A stretch of 64,000 nucleotides of DNA, from NCBI RefSeq assembly GCF_018332715.1, contig NZ_BOQP01000041.1, forward strand, positions 58,599 through 122,598, in the 5' to 3' direction. The notes under the pieces are model-generated. The model saw only the letters and a list, made by a program, of their open reading frames with translations, was not told the DNA's origin and ran no database searches. Below are positions 51,606 to 60,689 of this stretch, piece after piece. The DNA comes from Winogradskya consettensis. GTDB lineage: Bacteria > Actinomycetota > Actinomycetes > Mycobacteriales > Micromonosporaceae. The position numbers were made by a program, and so were the translations under genes. How positions within the stretch are numbered: position 1 is the stretch's first letter; each line of letters starts with the position of its first letter.

Positions 51606-52613
51606 GTGACCCGGACGCGCTCCACCCTGACCACCGATCTCCTGCTGCTGGCCGTCGCCGCCGTGTGGGGCAGCAGCTACCTGGCCGCGAAGGACGTGGC
51701 CGCGGTGACGCCCGTCGTCGTGGCGCTCGCACTGCGCTACGCGATCAGCGCGGTCGCGCTCGTGCCGCTGGTCGCGGCGCGCCGCCACCGCCCCAGCCTG
51801 CCCGAGCTCCGGTCAGGGCTCGTGCTCGGCTGCACGCAGGCGGCCGTCCTGACGCTGGAAACGTTCGGCGTCGCGCACACCTCCGCCACCAACGCCGGCC
51901 TGATCATCAGCCTGACCGTGGTGTTCACCCCCGTGCTCTCGAACGCCTGGAGCCGCACGTGGCTCCCCGCCCCGTTCTTCGTGGCGGCGGCCCTGGCCGT
52001 GGTCGGCGTCGGCCTGCTCGTGTCGGGCCACGGGTTCCGCACCCCGAACTGGGGTGACGCCCTGATGCTGGCCGCAGCCGCCGTCCGCGCCGTGCACGTC
52101 ACCCTGATCGGCGAACTGACCCGCTCGCGTCAGATCGACACCCTCACCCTGACCGCGGTCCAGACCGTCGTCGGCGCGTTGATTCTCGGCGCGGTCGCTC
52201 TGCCACAACTGACCCGTCACGCCGCGGAGCTGTCGCCCGGATCGTGGGCCCGCCTGGCGTACCTGGCCCTGATCTGCAGCGTGTTCGCCTTCCTCGTGCA
52301 AACCTGGGCCGTGCGACGCACCTCACCCAGCCGCGCCAGCCTCCTGATGGGTACGGAACCGCTGTGGGCCGTCGCCATCGGCATCTGCATCGGCGGCGAA
52401 AGACTCACCGCGCTCGCCGCCGCGGGAGCCGCACTGATCATCATCGCGACCTTCGCGGGCCAGCGAATCGAGCGTCGACACTCCAAGGGCGGCGTGAAGG
52501 CGAGCAAGGAGACGGCGGCGATGCCCACCCAAGCCGACGAGGCATGGCCGGCCGCTATGGAGAACCCTCCGGCCGACGGAAGTTCAAGCCTGGTCTCCGC
52601 GCAGAAGAATTAG
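51606..52613 (+). CDS. EamA/DMT-family exporter
   Basis: A 335-residue membrane protein with ten helices in two EamA repeats (about 10-140 and 150-290; the first repeat opens LLLLAVAAVWGSSYLAAKDVAA). A 45-residue hydrophilic tail follows. The best start is GTG at 51606; the ribosome site is weak. It is transcribed away from the LysR gene and is probably its target. The 72-bp gap is AT-rich (ACTAAAACG, CTTTTTCGTTATTG) and likely holds the promoters and the LysR site. Confidence 0.9.
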   Translation: MTRTRSTLTTDLLLLAVAAVWGSSYLAAKDVAAVTPVVVALALRYAISAVALVPLVAARRHRPSLPELRSGLVLGCTQAAVLTLETFGVAHTSATNAGLIISLTVVFTPVLSNAWSRTWLPAPFFVAAALAVVGVGLLVSGHGFRTPNWGDALMLAAAAVRAVHVTLIGELTRSRQIDTLTLTAVQTVVGALILGAVALPQLTRHAAELSPGSWARLAYLALICSVFAFLVQTWAVRRTSPSRASLLMGTEPLWAVAIGICIGGERLTALAAAGAALIIIATFAGQRIERRHSKGGVKASKETAAMPTQADEAWPAAMENPPADGSSSLVSAQKN

Positions 52614-52763
52614 CCCCGGGCCGTCACCCTGGGATTCCTGCGGGGCGGCGGGCTGGTGTGGTCATTGGCCAGAGCACGTCTGGTCCACCCATCACCGGAC
52701 CGGCGGCTCGGGCACGTAGGTGCTTAGGGAGTCCGGCCGGGTGGCGATACCGACGTGGGGTGG

Positions 52764-54035
52764 TTATTGGCGTTGGTGGTAGAGGTTTCGTTGGGGTTGC
52801 CGGCTGGGGTCGATGTCCGGTGGGGGGATGAAGTCGGGGCGTCGGTCGGGTCCGAGTCGGATTTGCCAGCCGGCGGTGGGGTCGTGGATCAGCTGGTGGT
52901 GCTGGCGGCACAGCAGGGCCAGATTGTCCAGGTTGGTGGGGCCGCCGCGGGACCAGTGCTGCAGGTGGTGGCCCTCGGTCCATCGGGGTGGGCGATCGCA
53001 GCCTGGGAAGGTGCATCCTTTGTCGCGGATGTGCAGGGCGCGGCGGATGGCGCCGGTGGCGTGGCGTCGGCGGCGGCCGGCGTTGAGGATCTGGCCTTGT
53101 CCGCCGAGGATGATGGGCAGGATGCGGGCGTCGCAGGCCAGCCGTCGCACCGTTTCGGGTGAGAGGCGTTGGCCGGTGTCGGTGGTGCCCGCGCCGAGGG
53201 TTTGGGTGAGTGGGTCGTAGGCGACGGTGACCGAAAGCTGGGGTGGTTCGCCGCCGTCGACCGGGAGTTCGGTGGTGCGTAGCGCCAGGCGGCAGATGTC
53301 GGTCAGGGCGTCTACGCGTTGCTGGGCGGGGGTTCGGTTGTCCTTGGGGTCGGGCTGGCACAGGGGGTGCAGGGCGGCATGCACGACGGCGGCGTCTTCA
53401 GCACCGAGCAGCCCGGAGATCCGGACCATGCCATTGAGCGGCATGGACAGGGTGAGGCCCCGTCGCTGCTGGGCGCGGGCCTCCTGCCGGGTCAGGGCGG
53501 CGCGGTCGGCCTGGTCGGCGATCTCGGGGGCGACGTGGTCGAGGATGCGTTCCCCTACCCGCCTGAGCTGGTAGGCCGGTAGCTGCCCGGCCAGGTCGAT
53601 CATCGCTTTTGAGGCGTCCTGCATGATCTGGGCGCTGTCGACGGGGTCGTCGAGGCCGGCGAGATTGTCGGGGATCGCGTGGAGGGTCGAGGCGATCACG
53701 GTGGCTTGGCGCACGTCAGCCTGGCCGTCCAGGACCACCTGCTGGATGCTCGGGTCGTGTAAGGCGGTGGCCTGTTTGACAAGATCCCGGGCTGGTTGCG
53801 GGTCGAGCAGTAGCAGGGAACGCAGCCACCCCGCCGTCGAGCGATGTCCCTGCTCGGCGGGAATGCCACGGTCGGCGGCCTCATGAACCAGCCGTGCCTG
53901 CAACACCAGCACGGCCTGTTCCGCCCGCCGTGCCAACCGCAGCGCATCCGCCAGCGAGGCATCGGTCAGCTGCCACAGCGGAGCTGCGGCGAGCATCGCC
54001 GCGTCATCACCGAGTTGCTCCACCTGCGCCAACAT
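52764..54035 (-). CDS. DUF222-HNH endonuclease family protein (13E12-like)
   Basis: A 423-residue protein. An N-terminal DUF222 helical domain (about 5-290) is followed by an HNH nuclease domain near 345-395: KGCTFPGCDRP, WTEGHHLQHW, GGPTNLDNLALLCRQHHQLIH. The Cys and His positions of the HNH fold are present. Such genes are multi-copy and mobile-looking in actinobacteria (M. tuberculosis 13E12 repeats). I chose the ATG at 54035, where the domain starts (MLAQVEQLGDD); the nearby MLSYTCAKIVL is an alternative. Confidence 0.88.
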   Translation of the reverse strand: MLAQVEQLGDDAAMLAAAPLWQLTDASLADALRLARRAEQAVLVLQARLVHEAADRGIPAEQGHRSTAGWLRSLLLLDPQPARDLVKQATALHDPSIQQVVLDGQADVRQATVIASTLHAIPDNLAGLDDPVDSAQIMQDASKAMIDLAGQLPAYQLRRVGERILDHVAPEIADQADRAALTRQEARAQQRRGLTLSMPLNGMVRISGLLGAEDAAVVHAALHPLCQPDPKDNRTPAQQRVDALTDICRLALRTTELPVDGGEPPQLSVTVAYDPLTQTLGAGTTDTGQRLSPETVRRLACDARILPIILGGQGQILNAGRRRRHATGAIRRALHIRDKGCTFPGCDRPPRWTEGHHLQHWSRGGPTNLDNLALLCRQHHQLIHDPTAGWQIRLGPDRRPDFIPPPDIDPSRQPQRNLYHQRQ

Positions 54036-54110
54036 GAGTACGATTTTGGCACAGGTGTACGACAACATTCCGCCCCAGAAGCCCGCTGGGACAGACCAAA
54101 ACCCGACACC

Positions 54111-54333
54111 AGAGGAGGGCAGGAGCGGGGGCAAGGAAGAGGGCGGCAGGGGAGAGCAGAAACGGGGACGGCGCGAAGAGCGAGGTCCTCAAAGGGCGGC
54201 GAGGAGGGCGAGGTCCCCAGAAGGCCGGCGAGAAGGGCGCGAAGGGCGAGGGCGAGAAGGGGAGAGGGCGGCAGGGTGAGTTCATGGGGGCATGGAGACG
54301 GCAGCAAGAGGGACGCATCAGGGGGACAGCAAG
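54111..54333. other. Polypurine (G/A-rich) intergenic tract
   Basis: Over about 180 bases the plus strand is almost free of T and made of GGCGAGGAGGGCGAGG-like words that recur imperfectly. The 340-bp region between the HNH gene and the carboxylase gene has no credible coding frame on either strand. Such a strand bias suggests a structural or replication role or a decayed simple repeat. Confidence 0.6.
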
Positions 54334-54334
54334 A

Positions 54335-54360
54335 GGGCCGGCGCCCGAAGGCGCCGGCCC
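54335..54360 (-). terminator. Hairpin terminator of the carboxylase gene
   Basis: GGGCCGGCGCC (54335-54345) pairs perfectly with GGCGCCGGCCC (54350-54360) around the loop CGAA, an 11-bp stem. It lies 16 bases after the carboxylase stop. Confidence 0.85.
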
Positions 54361-54376
54361 GTCAGTCAAGGATGGC

Positions 54377-57300
54377 TCAGCTGAGCCGGCTCTCGATTGC
54401 CTCGATGATGCGCGGGCGCAGTTCGGCGGCGCTGATGACGGCGTCGACCGATCCGACCTTGACGGCCCGCTGGATGTTGTGGACCCGGTCGAACTCGGCG
54501 GCGACCTCGCCGAGCTTCTCCGCCCGCACCGAGGCCCGGGTCTCGTCCAGCTCCGCGGTCAGAGCAGCCCGTTGCGTCCCGCTGGCAGCCGCGACCCGGG
54601 CCTCCAGGTCGCGTACCCGCGGGTCGGCGGCCGTACGACCCTTGACCTCGCCGGAGAAGACGACGGCCGCGGCAGGCGCCCCGCCGAGGACCGAGGCGAA
54701 CGAGCCTTCGAGGGCCAGCACCGTCATGTTCGGGTTCAGGGCCTTCGAGAAGACCACGAATGCCCCGCCGTGGTAACGCGAGATCACGCAGAACACGATC
54801 GGCCCGCGGAAGTTGACGATGGCGCGGCCGATCTCGGCGCCGTACTCCAGTTGGAGCTTGCGCATCGATTCCGGGGAGCCATCAAAGCCGGACAGGTTCG
54901 CCAGGACGACCAGGGGACGGTTGCCGCTGGCCGCGTTGATCGCCCGGGCCGCCTTCTTGGACGACCGGGGGAACAGGGTGCCCGCGGTGTACGTGTCAGG
55001 GCCGTCGGTGGGCGGGAACCCGCGCCGCGGGACGGACCGGGACTCGATGCCCAGCAGGCACACCGGGATGCCACCCAGGTGCACGTCCTGCACCGCGGCG
55101 GTCTCCGCATCGGCCATGCCGGCCCACCGCTCCAGCACCGGGTGGTCCTGGTCGGACAGTGCGCGCATCACCGTACGAATATCAAACGGCTTTTTGCGGT
55201 CGGGGTTGGAAGCGGCGGAGAAGATCTGCCCCACCGTGGTGAAGTCACTGCCATCCAGAACGTGAGGGAAGTCCGAAATGTCCCGAGACGCAGGGTCGCT
55301 GGTGGCAGCGCGCCGCGGCGACGTCTCGCCAGGAGCAACGTACGCGTGGTCGTAATGCGCCATCAGCACCTTACGGGCGGCCGTGAGATCCGGCGCCCAG
55401 TACTGCGCCTGCCCGTTCGGCCCCATCACCCGGTCGTACCCGCCGATGCCGAAGTTGTCCTCGGCAGACACGCCGCCGGAGAAGTCCAGCGACTGCTTAC
55501 CGGTCAGCACCATCGCCGAATCCGGCGTCATGACCAGGATGCCCTTGGTGTGCATCAGCATCGTGGCCTCGGCGTTCCAGTACGGCTGCGCCCCCACGTT
55601 GATACCCGCGACGACGATGTTGATCTCGCCGCCGTCCTGGGTGAACTCCACGATCCGCTTCAACGCGGCCGCCACCCAGTCCATGTTCTCCGTGCCGGAC
55701 TCCATCGAGATCCGCGCACCGGACGACAACGCGTACCACTCCAGCGGCACGTGCAACTGCGCGGCCAGATCGAGCGCGGCGATGACCCGGCGGCACTCCG
55801 GCTCGCTCAATGCACCGAGGGACTTCGTCGGGTCGCCGAGCAGCACGACCCGCTTGATGCCCTCCGGGTAGAGCGGGGTCACGGTGCTGACCACGCCCGC
55901 GACGATCGCCGCGGTGTTCTTGCCCTTCGGGCGGTCGACCGGGACCAGCGTGTGCGAGGCGTCCAGGTCGTGCTCGGTGAAGTCACCCAGCAGACCGGTC
56001 AGCTCGTACGGGTAGACGGTGTTGCGCCCGGCCGCACGCAGGACCTTCTGCCGGTAGCCGTCCAGCGGCTCGATCGGCGCGTCGGAGGGGGCGTCGACGG
56101 TGAGCTGGGTGCCCCCGGCGGCGTCGAAGGCGATCCGGACGGCGACCTTGGTCAGCGCACCAGTGCGGGGGTCACGCTGGCGGCCGATGAACAGGATCTC
56201 CTCCAGGCCGGCGCCGGCGGTGGTCGGGCGTACCCGTCCGGCGATCATCTCCAGCTCGGCGCGGGTGATGCCGATGACCGGCCAGACGTACACGACGACC
56301 CGGTTGGTGTTGAACCTGTTCTTCGAGGCCCGCCGGGACTGGGCGCGGCGGATCGAGTCGAGGCAGGTGGCGATGACGTCCTCGGCGGTGGGCAGCGCGA
56401 CCAGGCGGCCGTCCTGCTCACGCAGCTCGGTCAGATCGCGGACCTGGGCGAACGCGACGAGCCGGTCGTCGTTGGGGTTCTGCCGGGCGACGCACTGGAA
56501 GAGGTAGACCTCCTCGTCGGAGGACGGCAGGCGGGTGAGGTCGAACTCGCGGAGCCGCTCCAGCTGCATACGCTGAGCAATGTACGGGTGCAGCCCGCGA
56601 ATCAGCCGCTCCTCCGCAAAGCCGGCGCCGGCCGGGCGGAACGTGAAGTGGTGGTGCATCACGGCGCCGTTGCGCCCGGCGACCGTGGCCGTCACCCGGC
56701 GTACCTGGCTGGGCAGGGGGTTGGCGTTGATGACCTCGTGCAGCGCTGACGCCATCGCGTCGGAGTCCGCGGACTGGTTCTCCCAGGCGAGGTAGATGTC
56801 GGCGTCGACGGCCTGCCCGGCGAGCCCGGTGGCCAGCTCGTCGAGCCCGCGCAGCGCGCTGCCCAGGGCGTCGAAGTTGACGGCGGCGGAGAAGACCTGC
56901 GAGCCGGCGCGCTCGGCGATGACGAACGTCGTGCCGCCGGCCACGCCGGTGCGGATGCCGGTGATGGCCTTGTTGCCGTAGTAGCGCCGGTGCAGCACCT
57001 CCAGCATGGCCGTGTTGTCCAGGCCGGCGCGGACGATCCGCTGCCCGAGCAGGCGGACCAGGGGCTCGGTGCTCCGGACCATCTCGGCGATCCGTTCCGC
57101 ACGATCCACAGCCTGTGGGTACGCGTCCAGGTGCCGCAACTGCCGGCGCACGCCTGCGTACACGTGGGCCCTGTTCCGGCGCAGCAGGGGCTGGGCGAAC
57201 CACGCGAAGACCACGCCGCGGGCGAGATCGGCGACCACCGGGAACCGGACCTGCGTGGCGGCGACGAGGCGTTCCAGGGCGAGACCGGCCGGCTCGCGCA

Positions 57301-59842
57301 GCACCTCGTCCGGCGGGGCCTCCTGCAGCCAGGAACGCAGCAGCGTCGTGACGACGGTCGCGTCGGCAGCCGCGCGCTGCTGGGCGAGGAAGATCCGGAA
57401 CACCGCGGCTTCGAGCTCGGGGGTGCGCTCCAGGTCCTTGACGCCGTAGTGGCCCAGCGCCGTGCCGAGCCGCGCCTGGAACGCCGCCGGCAGTCCGGCC
57501 CGTTCCACGTCGAGGCTCTGCAGGTAGGTGTGGAGGTACTCGCGGGCACTGTGCACGTGGGTGTCGCTGCCGCCGTCGTCACCGGCCGGGCGGTTGCGGC
57601 TCAGCTCGGCGAGGTCGGCGAAGACGTCGACGAGGTCGAGCTCCTCGGCGAGGGCCCGCTGACCGTCGGCGGCGAACTCCTTGCGAGCGGTGACGTAGTC
57701 CGCGAGGACCCGGCGCTCGTCGTGCGGGTCGGCGTCGTAACCGAGCAGCAGGCTGCGCAGGTCCTCCTGGCCGCGGGCGACCCGCTCGCGGACCGGGCTC
57801 GCCGCGGTCACCTCGGGCAGGTCCAGCTCGATGGCACCGGCCGACGACACCTCCTGCGTCTCGTTCTCGTCGGCGATCGGTTCGAGGCGCATCAGCGGGG
57901 CGCCGGTCTCGACCTGGCTGCCGACGGAGACGACGCACTCCTTGACACGGGCCTTGAACGGCGCGCGCAGGACGTTCTCCATCTTCATGGCCTCGAGGAC
58001 CAGCACCGGGGCGCCGGCCTCGACCTCCGCGCCGACCTGCAGCGGCGTCGCGACGACCAGGGCGGGCATGGGGGAGCGCAGGACGCCGCCCTCGTCACGG
58101 CTGACCCGGTGCGTCACCCCGTCGACCTCGACCAGGTGGATCGGGCCGAAGGTGCTGGTGAGCAGCCGGTGCCGGACGCCGTTGACGAGGATCTGCCCGG
58201 TGTGCCGGTCGAAACGGTCGAGCACCACATCGGCGGTACGCACGTCGGTCCCGGCCTCGATGCCCACGCGGAACCGGTGGGCGCCGACGCGCGCGACGCG
58301 TACGCGATAAGCCTGTCCCCGCAGTTTGAGATCGAGGGGCCTGCCGCTCTGGTGCTGCACCTGCGGGCGCCCGCCGAACGCGGTCGACAGCAGCCGCTGC
58401 CGCTCGACGCGCTCCTCCTCCTCGTACGCCTCGATCGCGGCCGCGGCCAGCGCGACGGCGGAGTGCTTGTGGGAGACGAGCCGGCCCTCGGCGCGTACCC
58501 GGTCGATCCAGCCGGTGTCCGCACTGGCGTCGATGACCTCGGGCTGGTCGAGCAGATCGAGCACGAAGCTCTTGTTGGTCGCGCCACCCTCGATGATCAC
58601 CGTGGTCTCGGCCATCGCCCGGCGCAGCCGGCCCAGGGCCTCCGCGCGGTCGGCACCGTACGCGATGATCTTCGCGATCATGGAGTCGAAGTCGGCGGGG
58701 ATCGTGTCACCCTCGCTGACACCGGTGTCGACCCGGATGCCCGGCCCGGACGGCAGGTCGAGCAGCACGATGCGCCCGGGGGAGGGCGCGAAGTCCCGGT
58801 CGGGGTCCTCGGCGTTGAGCCGGGCCTCGACGGCGTGCCCGCGCTCGGCCGGCTGGACGCCCTCGAGCTTGCCGCCGGACGCGACGTGCAGCTGCGCCTT
58901 GACCAGGTCGAACCCGGTGGTGGACTCGGTGATCGGGTGCTCGACCTGCAGGCGCGTGTTGACCTCCAGGAACGCGAACAGCCGGTCACCGGGGTGGTAG
59001 AGGAACTCGACGGTCGCCGCGCCCCGGTACCCGACCTTGACGGCCAGCCGCTCGGCGGAGCTCTTCAGCTCGGCCACCTGGGCGGCGTCGAGCAGCGGCG
59101 ACGCCGACTCCTCGATGACCTTCTGGTTGCGCCGTTGCACCGAGCAGTCGCGCACCCCGAGCGCCCACGCGGTCTCACCGTCGGCGATGACCTGGACCTC
59201 GACGTGCCGCGCACCCGTGACCAGGCGCTCCAGGAAGACGATGCCGCTGCCGAAGGCCCGCGCGGCCTCCTGACTCGTCCGCTCGTACGCGTCGGCGAGC
59301 TCGTCCGCACTGGTCACGACCCGGATGCCACGCCCACCGCCACCCGCGGTCGCCTTCAGCATCAGCGGGTACCCGATGTCCGACGCGGCGACCAGCGCGG
59401 CGTCCAGCGTCTCGACGGCGCCGCGGCTCCACGGCGCGACCGGCACGCCGACCTCCTCGGCGATCAGCTTCGCGCCGATCTTGTCACCGAGCTTGCGCAT
59501 GGCGTCCGCGCTCGGGCCGACGAACGTGACGCCGACCTTCTCGCACAGCTCCGCGAACGCCGGATCCTCGGCGACGAATCCCCAGCCCACCCAGGCGGCG
59601 TCGGCGCCGCTCTCGACCAGCGCGCGCTCCAGCGTCTTCAGATCCAGGTACGGCCGGGCCGACGCGGGCCCGAGATCGTACGAGAGGTCGGCCTCCCGCA
59701 CGAACGTCGCCGTCCGATCGACGTCGGTGTGCAGGGCAACGGTCTCGATCCTGGTGCCCGTCTCCGCGGCGATGTCCCGTACGGCGTGGATGAGCCGCAT
59801 CGCGGCCTCACCCCGGTTGACGATGGCGACACGACTGAACAC
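54377..59842 (-). CDS. Single-chain biotin-dependent acyl-CoA carboxylase (BC-BCCP-CT)
   Basis: A 1821-residue enzyme with all carboxylase functions in one chain, in the order seen in eukaryotic acetyl-CoA carboxylase. Biotin carboxylase is at 1-about 450 (ATP-grasp loop KATAGGGGRG at 163-172, EVNTRLQVEHPITE). The biotin carrier is at about 585-655 (EAMKM, Lys620 biotinylated). A long central helical part (about 660-1150) leads to the carboxyltransferase (to the end), including the GGFAVFS-like segment RYHGGAFVVFSKALNPNM. Acetyl- or propionyl-CoA to malonyl- or methylmalonyl-CoA is expected. I chose the GTG at 59842, preceded by AGGAGGG. It is complete. Confidence 0.93.
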   Translation of the reverse strand: MFSRVAIVNRGEAAMRLIHAVRDIAAETGTRIETVALHTDVDRTATFVREADLSYDLGPASARPYLDLKTLERALVESGADAAWVGWGFVAEDPAFAELCEKVGVTFVGPSADAMRKLGDKIGAKLIAEEVGVPVAPWSRGAVETLDAALVAASDIGYPLMLKATAGGGGRGIRVVTSADELADAYERTSQEAARAFGSGIVFLERLVTGARHVEVQVIADGETAWALGVRDCSVQRRNQKVIEESASPLLDAAQVAELKSSAERLAVKVGYRGAATVEFLYHPGDRLFAFLEVNTRLQVEHPITESTTGFDLVKAQLHVASGGKLEGVQPAERGHAVEARLNAEDPDRDFAPSPGRIVLLDLPSGPGIRVDTGVSEGDTIPADFDSMIAKIIAYGADRAEALGRLRRAMAETTVIIEGGATNKSFVLDLLDQPEVIDASADTGWIDRVRAEGRLVSHKHSAVALAAAAIEAYEEEERVERQRLLSTAFGGRPQVQHQSGRPLDLKLRGQAYRVRVARVGAHRFRVGIEAGTDVRTADVVLDRFDRHTGQILVNGVRHRLLTSTFGPIHLVEVDGVTHRVSRDEGGVLRSPMPALVVATPLQVGAEVEAGAPVLVLEAMKMENVLRAPFKARVKECVVSVGSQVETGAPLMRLEPIADENETQEVSSAGAIELDLPEVTAASPVRERVARGQEDLRSLLLGYDADPHDERRVLADYVTARKEFAADGQRALAEELDLVDVFADLAELSRNRPAGDDGGSDTHVHSAREYLHTYLQSLDVERAGLPAAFQARLGTALGHYGVKDLERTPELEAAVFRIFLAQQRAAADATVVTTLLRSWLQEAPPDEVLREPAGLALERLVAATQVRFPVVADLARGVVFAWFAQPLLRRNRAHVYAGVRRQLRHLDAYPQAVDRAERIAEMVRSTEPLVRLLGQRIVRAGLDNTAMLEVLHRRYYGNKAITGIRTGVAGGTTFVIAERAGSQVFSAAVNFDALGSALRGLDELATGLAGQAVDADIYLAWENQSADSDAMASALHEVINANPLPSQVRRVTATVAGRNGAVMHHHFTFRPAGAGFAEERLIRGLHPYIAQRMQLERLREFDLTRLPSSDEEVYLFQCVARQNPNDDRLVAFAQVRDLTELREQDGRLVALPTAEDVIATCLDSIRRAQSRRASKNRFNTNRVVVYVWPVIGITRAELEMIAGRVRPTTAGAGLEEILFIGRQRDPRTGALTKVAVRIAFDAAGGTQLTVDAPSDAPIEPLDGYRQKVLRAAGRNTVYPYELTGLLGDFTEHDLDASHTLVPVDRPKGKNTAAIVAGVVSTVTPLYPEGIKRVVLLGDPTKSLGALSEPECRRVIAALDLAAQLHVPLEWYALSSGARISMESGTENMDWVAAALKRIVEFTQDGGEINIVVAGINVGAQPYWNAEATMLMHTKGILVMTPDSAMVLTGKQSLDFSGGVSAEDNFGIGGYDRVMGPNGQAQYWAPDLTAARKVLMAHYDHAYVAPGETSPRRAATSDPASRDISDFPHVLDGSDFTTVGQIFSAASNPDRKKPFDIRTVMRALSDQDHPVLERWAGMADAETAAVQDVHLGGIPVCLLGIESRSVPRRGFPPTDGPDTYTAGTLFPRSSKKAARAINAASGNRPLVVLANLSGFDGSPESMRKLQLEYGAEIGRAIVNFRGPIVFCVISRYHGGAFVVFSKALNPNMTVLALEGSFASVLGGAPAAAVVFSGEVKGRTAADPRVRDLEARVAAASGTQRAALTAELDETRASVRAEKLGEVAAEFDRVHNIQRAVKVGSVDAVISAAELRPRIIEAIESRLS

Positions 59843-60038
59843 CCGACCGAGCCCTCCTGTAGTCCAATGTCTTACGCACCGTGACACATGGGTCCACGGC
59901 AGTGTTCACCCTTCCGCTTGAGGCCCACTGGCGCCATGCTGAAGAGCGGCACTCTGAGGCGCCACAGTTGTAGGAAACCAACAAAAACCGTTGGCACCCA
60001 CCCCGAACTCCCGTGCGTACCCCCTATGTGGCTGACTC

Positions 60039-60054
60039 TGTGACCTGGGTCACT
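60039..60054. promoter_or_regulatory. CRP/GlxR-like palindrome
   Basis: TGTGACCTGGGTCACT fits TGTGA-N6-TCACA with one mismatch; GTGACC-TG-GGTCAC (60040-60053) is a perfect dyad. It lies in the 250-bp region between the divergent carboxylase and sigma-factor genes, 39 bp before the first possible sigma start. A cAMP-receptor-type regulator of fatty acid precursor supply is plausible; no regulator gene is in the window. Confidence 0.6.
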
Positions 60055-60092
60055 GAAACGAACCTATTGGCCGTGGTGGGCCACTTGCGGGT

Positions 60093-60689
60093 GTGATTGC
60101 TGTCGAAGCTGCTCTGCGGATGCCGCGGCAGGCGGGCCGTGTGACGTCGGCTGCCCGTCAGCCCGGGCCGAGTGATGGGGTGCCGATGCGGGAAGCGGCG
60201 TTCCGTGCCTATTTCGAGGATCAGCATGACTCGTTCTCGAGGCTGGCGTACCTGCTGACCGGGGACGTGTCGGTGGCTGACGATCTTGCGGCGGATGCGC
60301 TGACCGAGGTGTGGCGCCATTGGGACCGGGTGGTGGCGGCGGAGCATCCGGCTGCGTACGGGCGGGGGATCGTCACCAACCTTGCCCGGCAGTGGGTACG
60401 CCGTCAGCAGCGCGAGCGGCTGCGGCTGCTGGAGCCGTTCCGGCGCGCTCCGGAGTCCGACATTCCCGCCGTGCTCGACGTTCGCAGCGCGTTGCGGCGG
60501 CTGCCGCATCGCCGGCGGGCGTGTGTGGTGCTGCGGTACGCGTTCGATCTGTCCGAGCGGGAGGTCGCCGGGATCCTCGGGATCTCGGTCGGCGCGGTGA
60601 AGAGCTCGACCTCGCGCGGTGCCAAGCAGCTCACCGGCCTGCTGGGCGGCGACACGACCCTTATCGACGGTTGGGAGACGGCGCAGTGA
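60093..60689 (+). CDS. SigE-family RNA polymerase sigma factor
   Basis: Up to 198 residues from the GTG at 60093, or 167 from the ATG at 60186 (MREAAFRAYFEDQHDSF), which fits the family better. Region 2 includes TGDVSVADDLAADALTEVWRHWDRV, and region 4 ends in HRRRACVVLRYAFDLSEREVAGILGISVGAVKSSTSRG. Both are intact. It is the first gene of a pair with a membrane protein (GTGA overlap) and is divergent from the carboxylase. No clear CGTC-type promoter is seen upstream. Confidence 0.92.
   Translation: MIAVEAALRMPRQAGRVTSAARQPGPSDGVPMREAAFRAYFEDQHDSFSRLAYLLTGDVSVADDLAADALTEVWRHWDRVVAAEHPAAYGRGIVTNLARQWVRRQQRERLRLLEPFRRAPESDIPAVLDVRSALRRLPHRRRACVVLRYAFDLSEREVAGILGISVGAVKSSTSRGAKQLTGLLGGDTTLIDGWETAQ

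Noticed and set aside
52764..54035. Complete insertion sequence or homing element around the HNH gene
   Set aside because: No terminal inverted repeats, target duplications, intein or intron boundaries were found. The gene is of the DUF222-HNH family that is usually free-standing.
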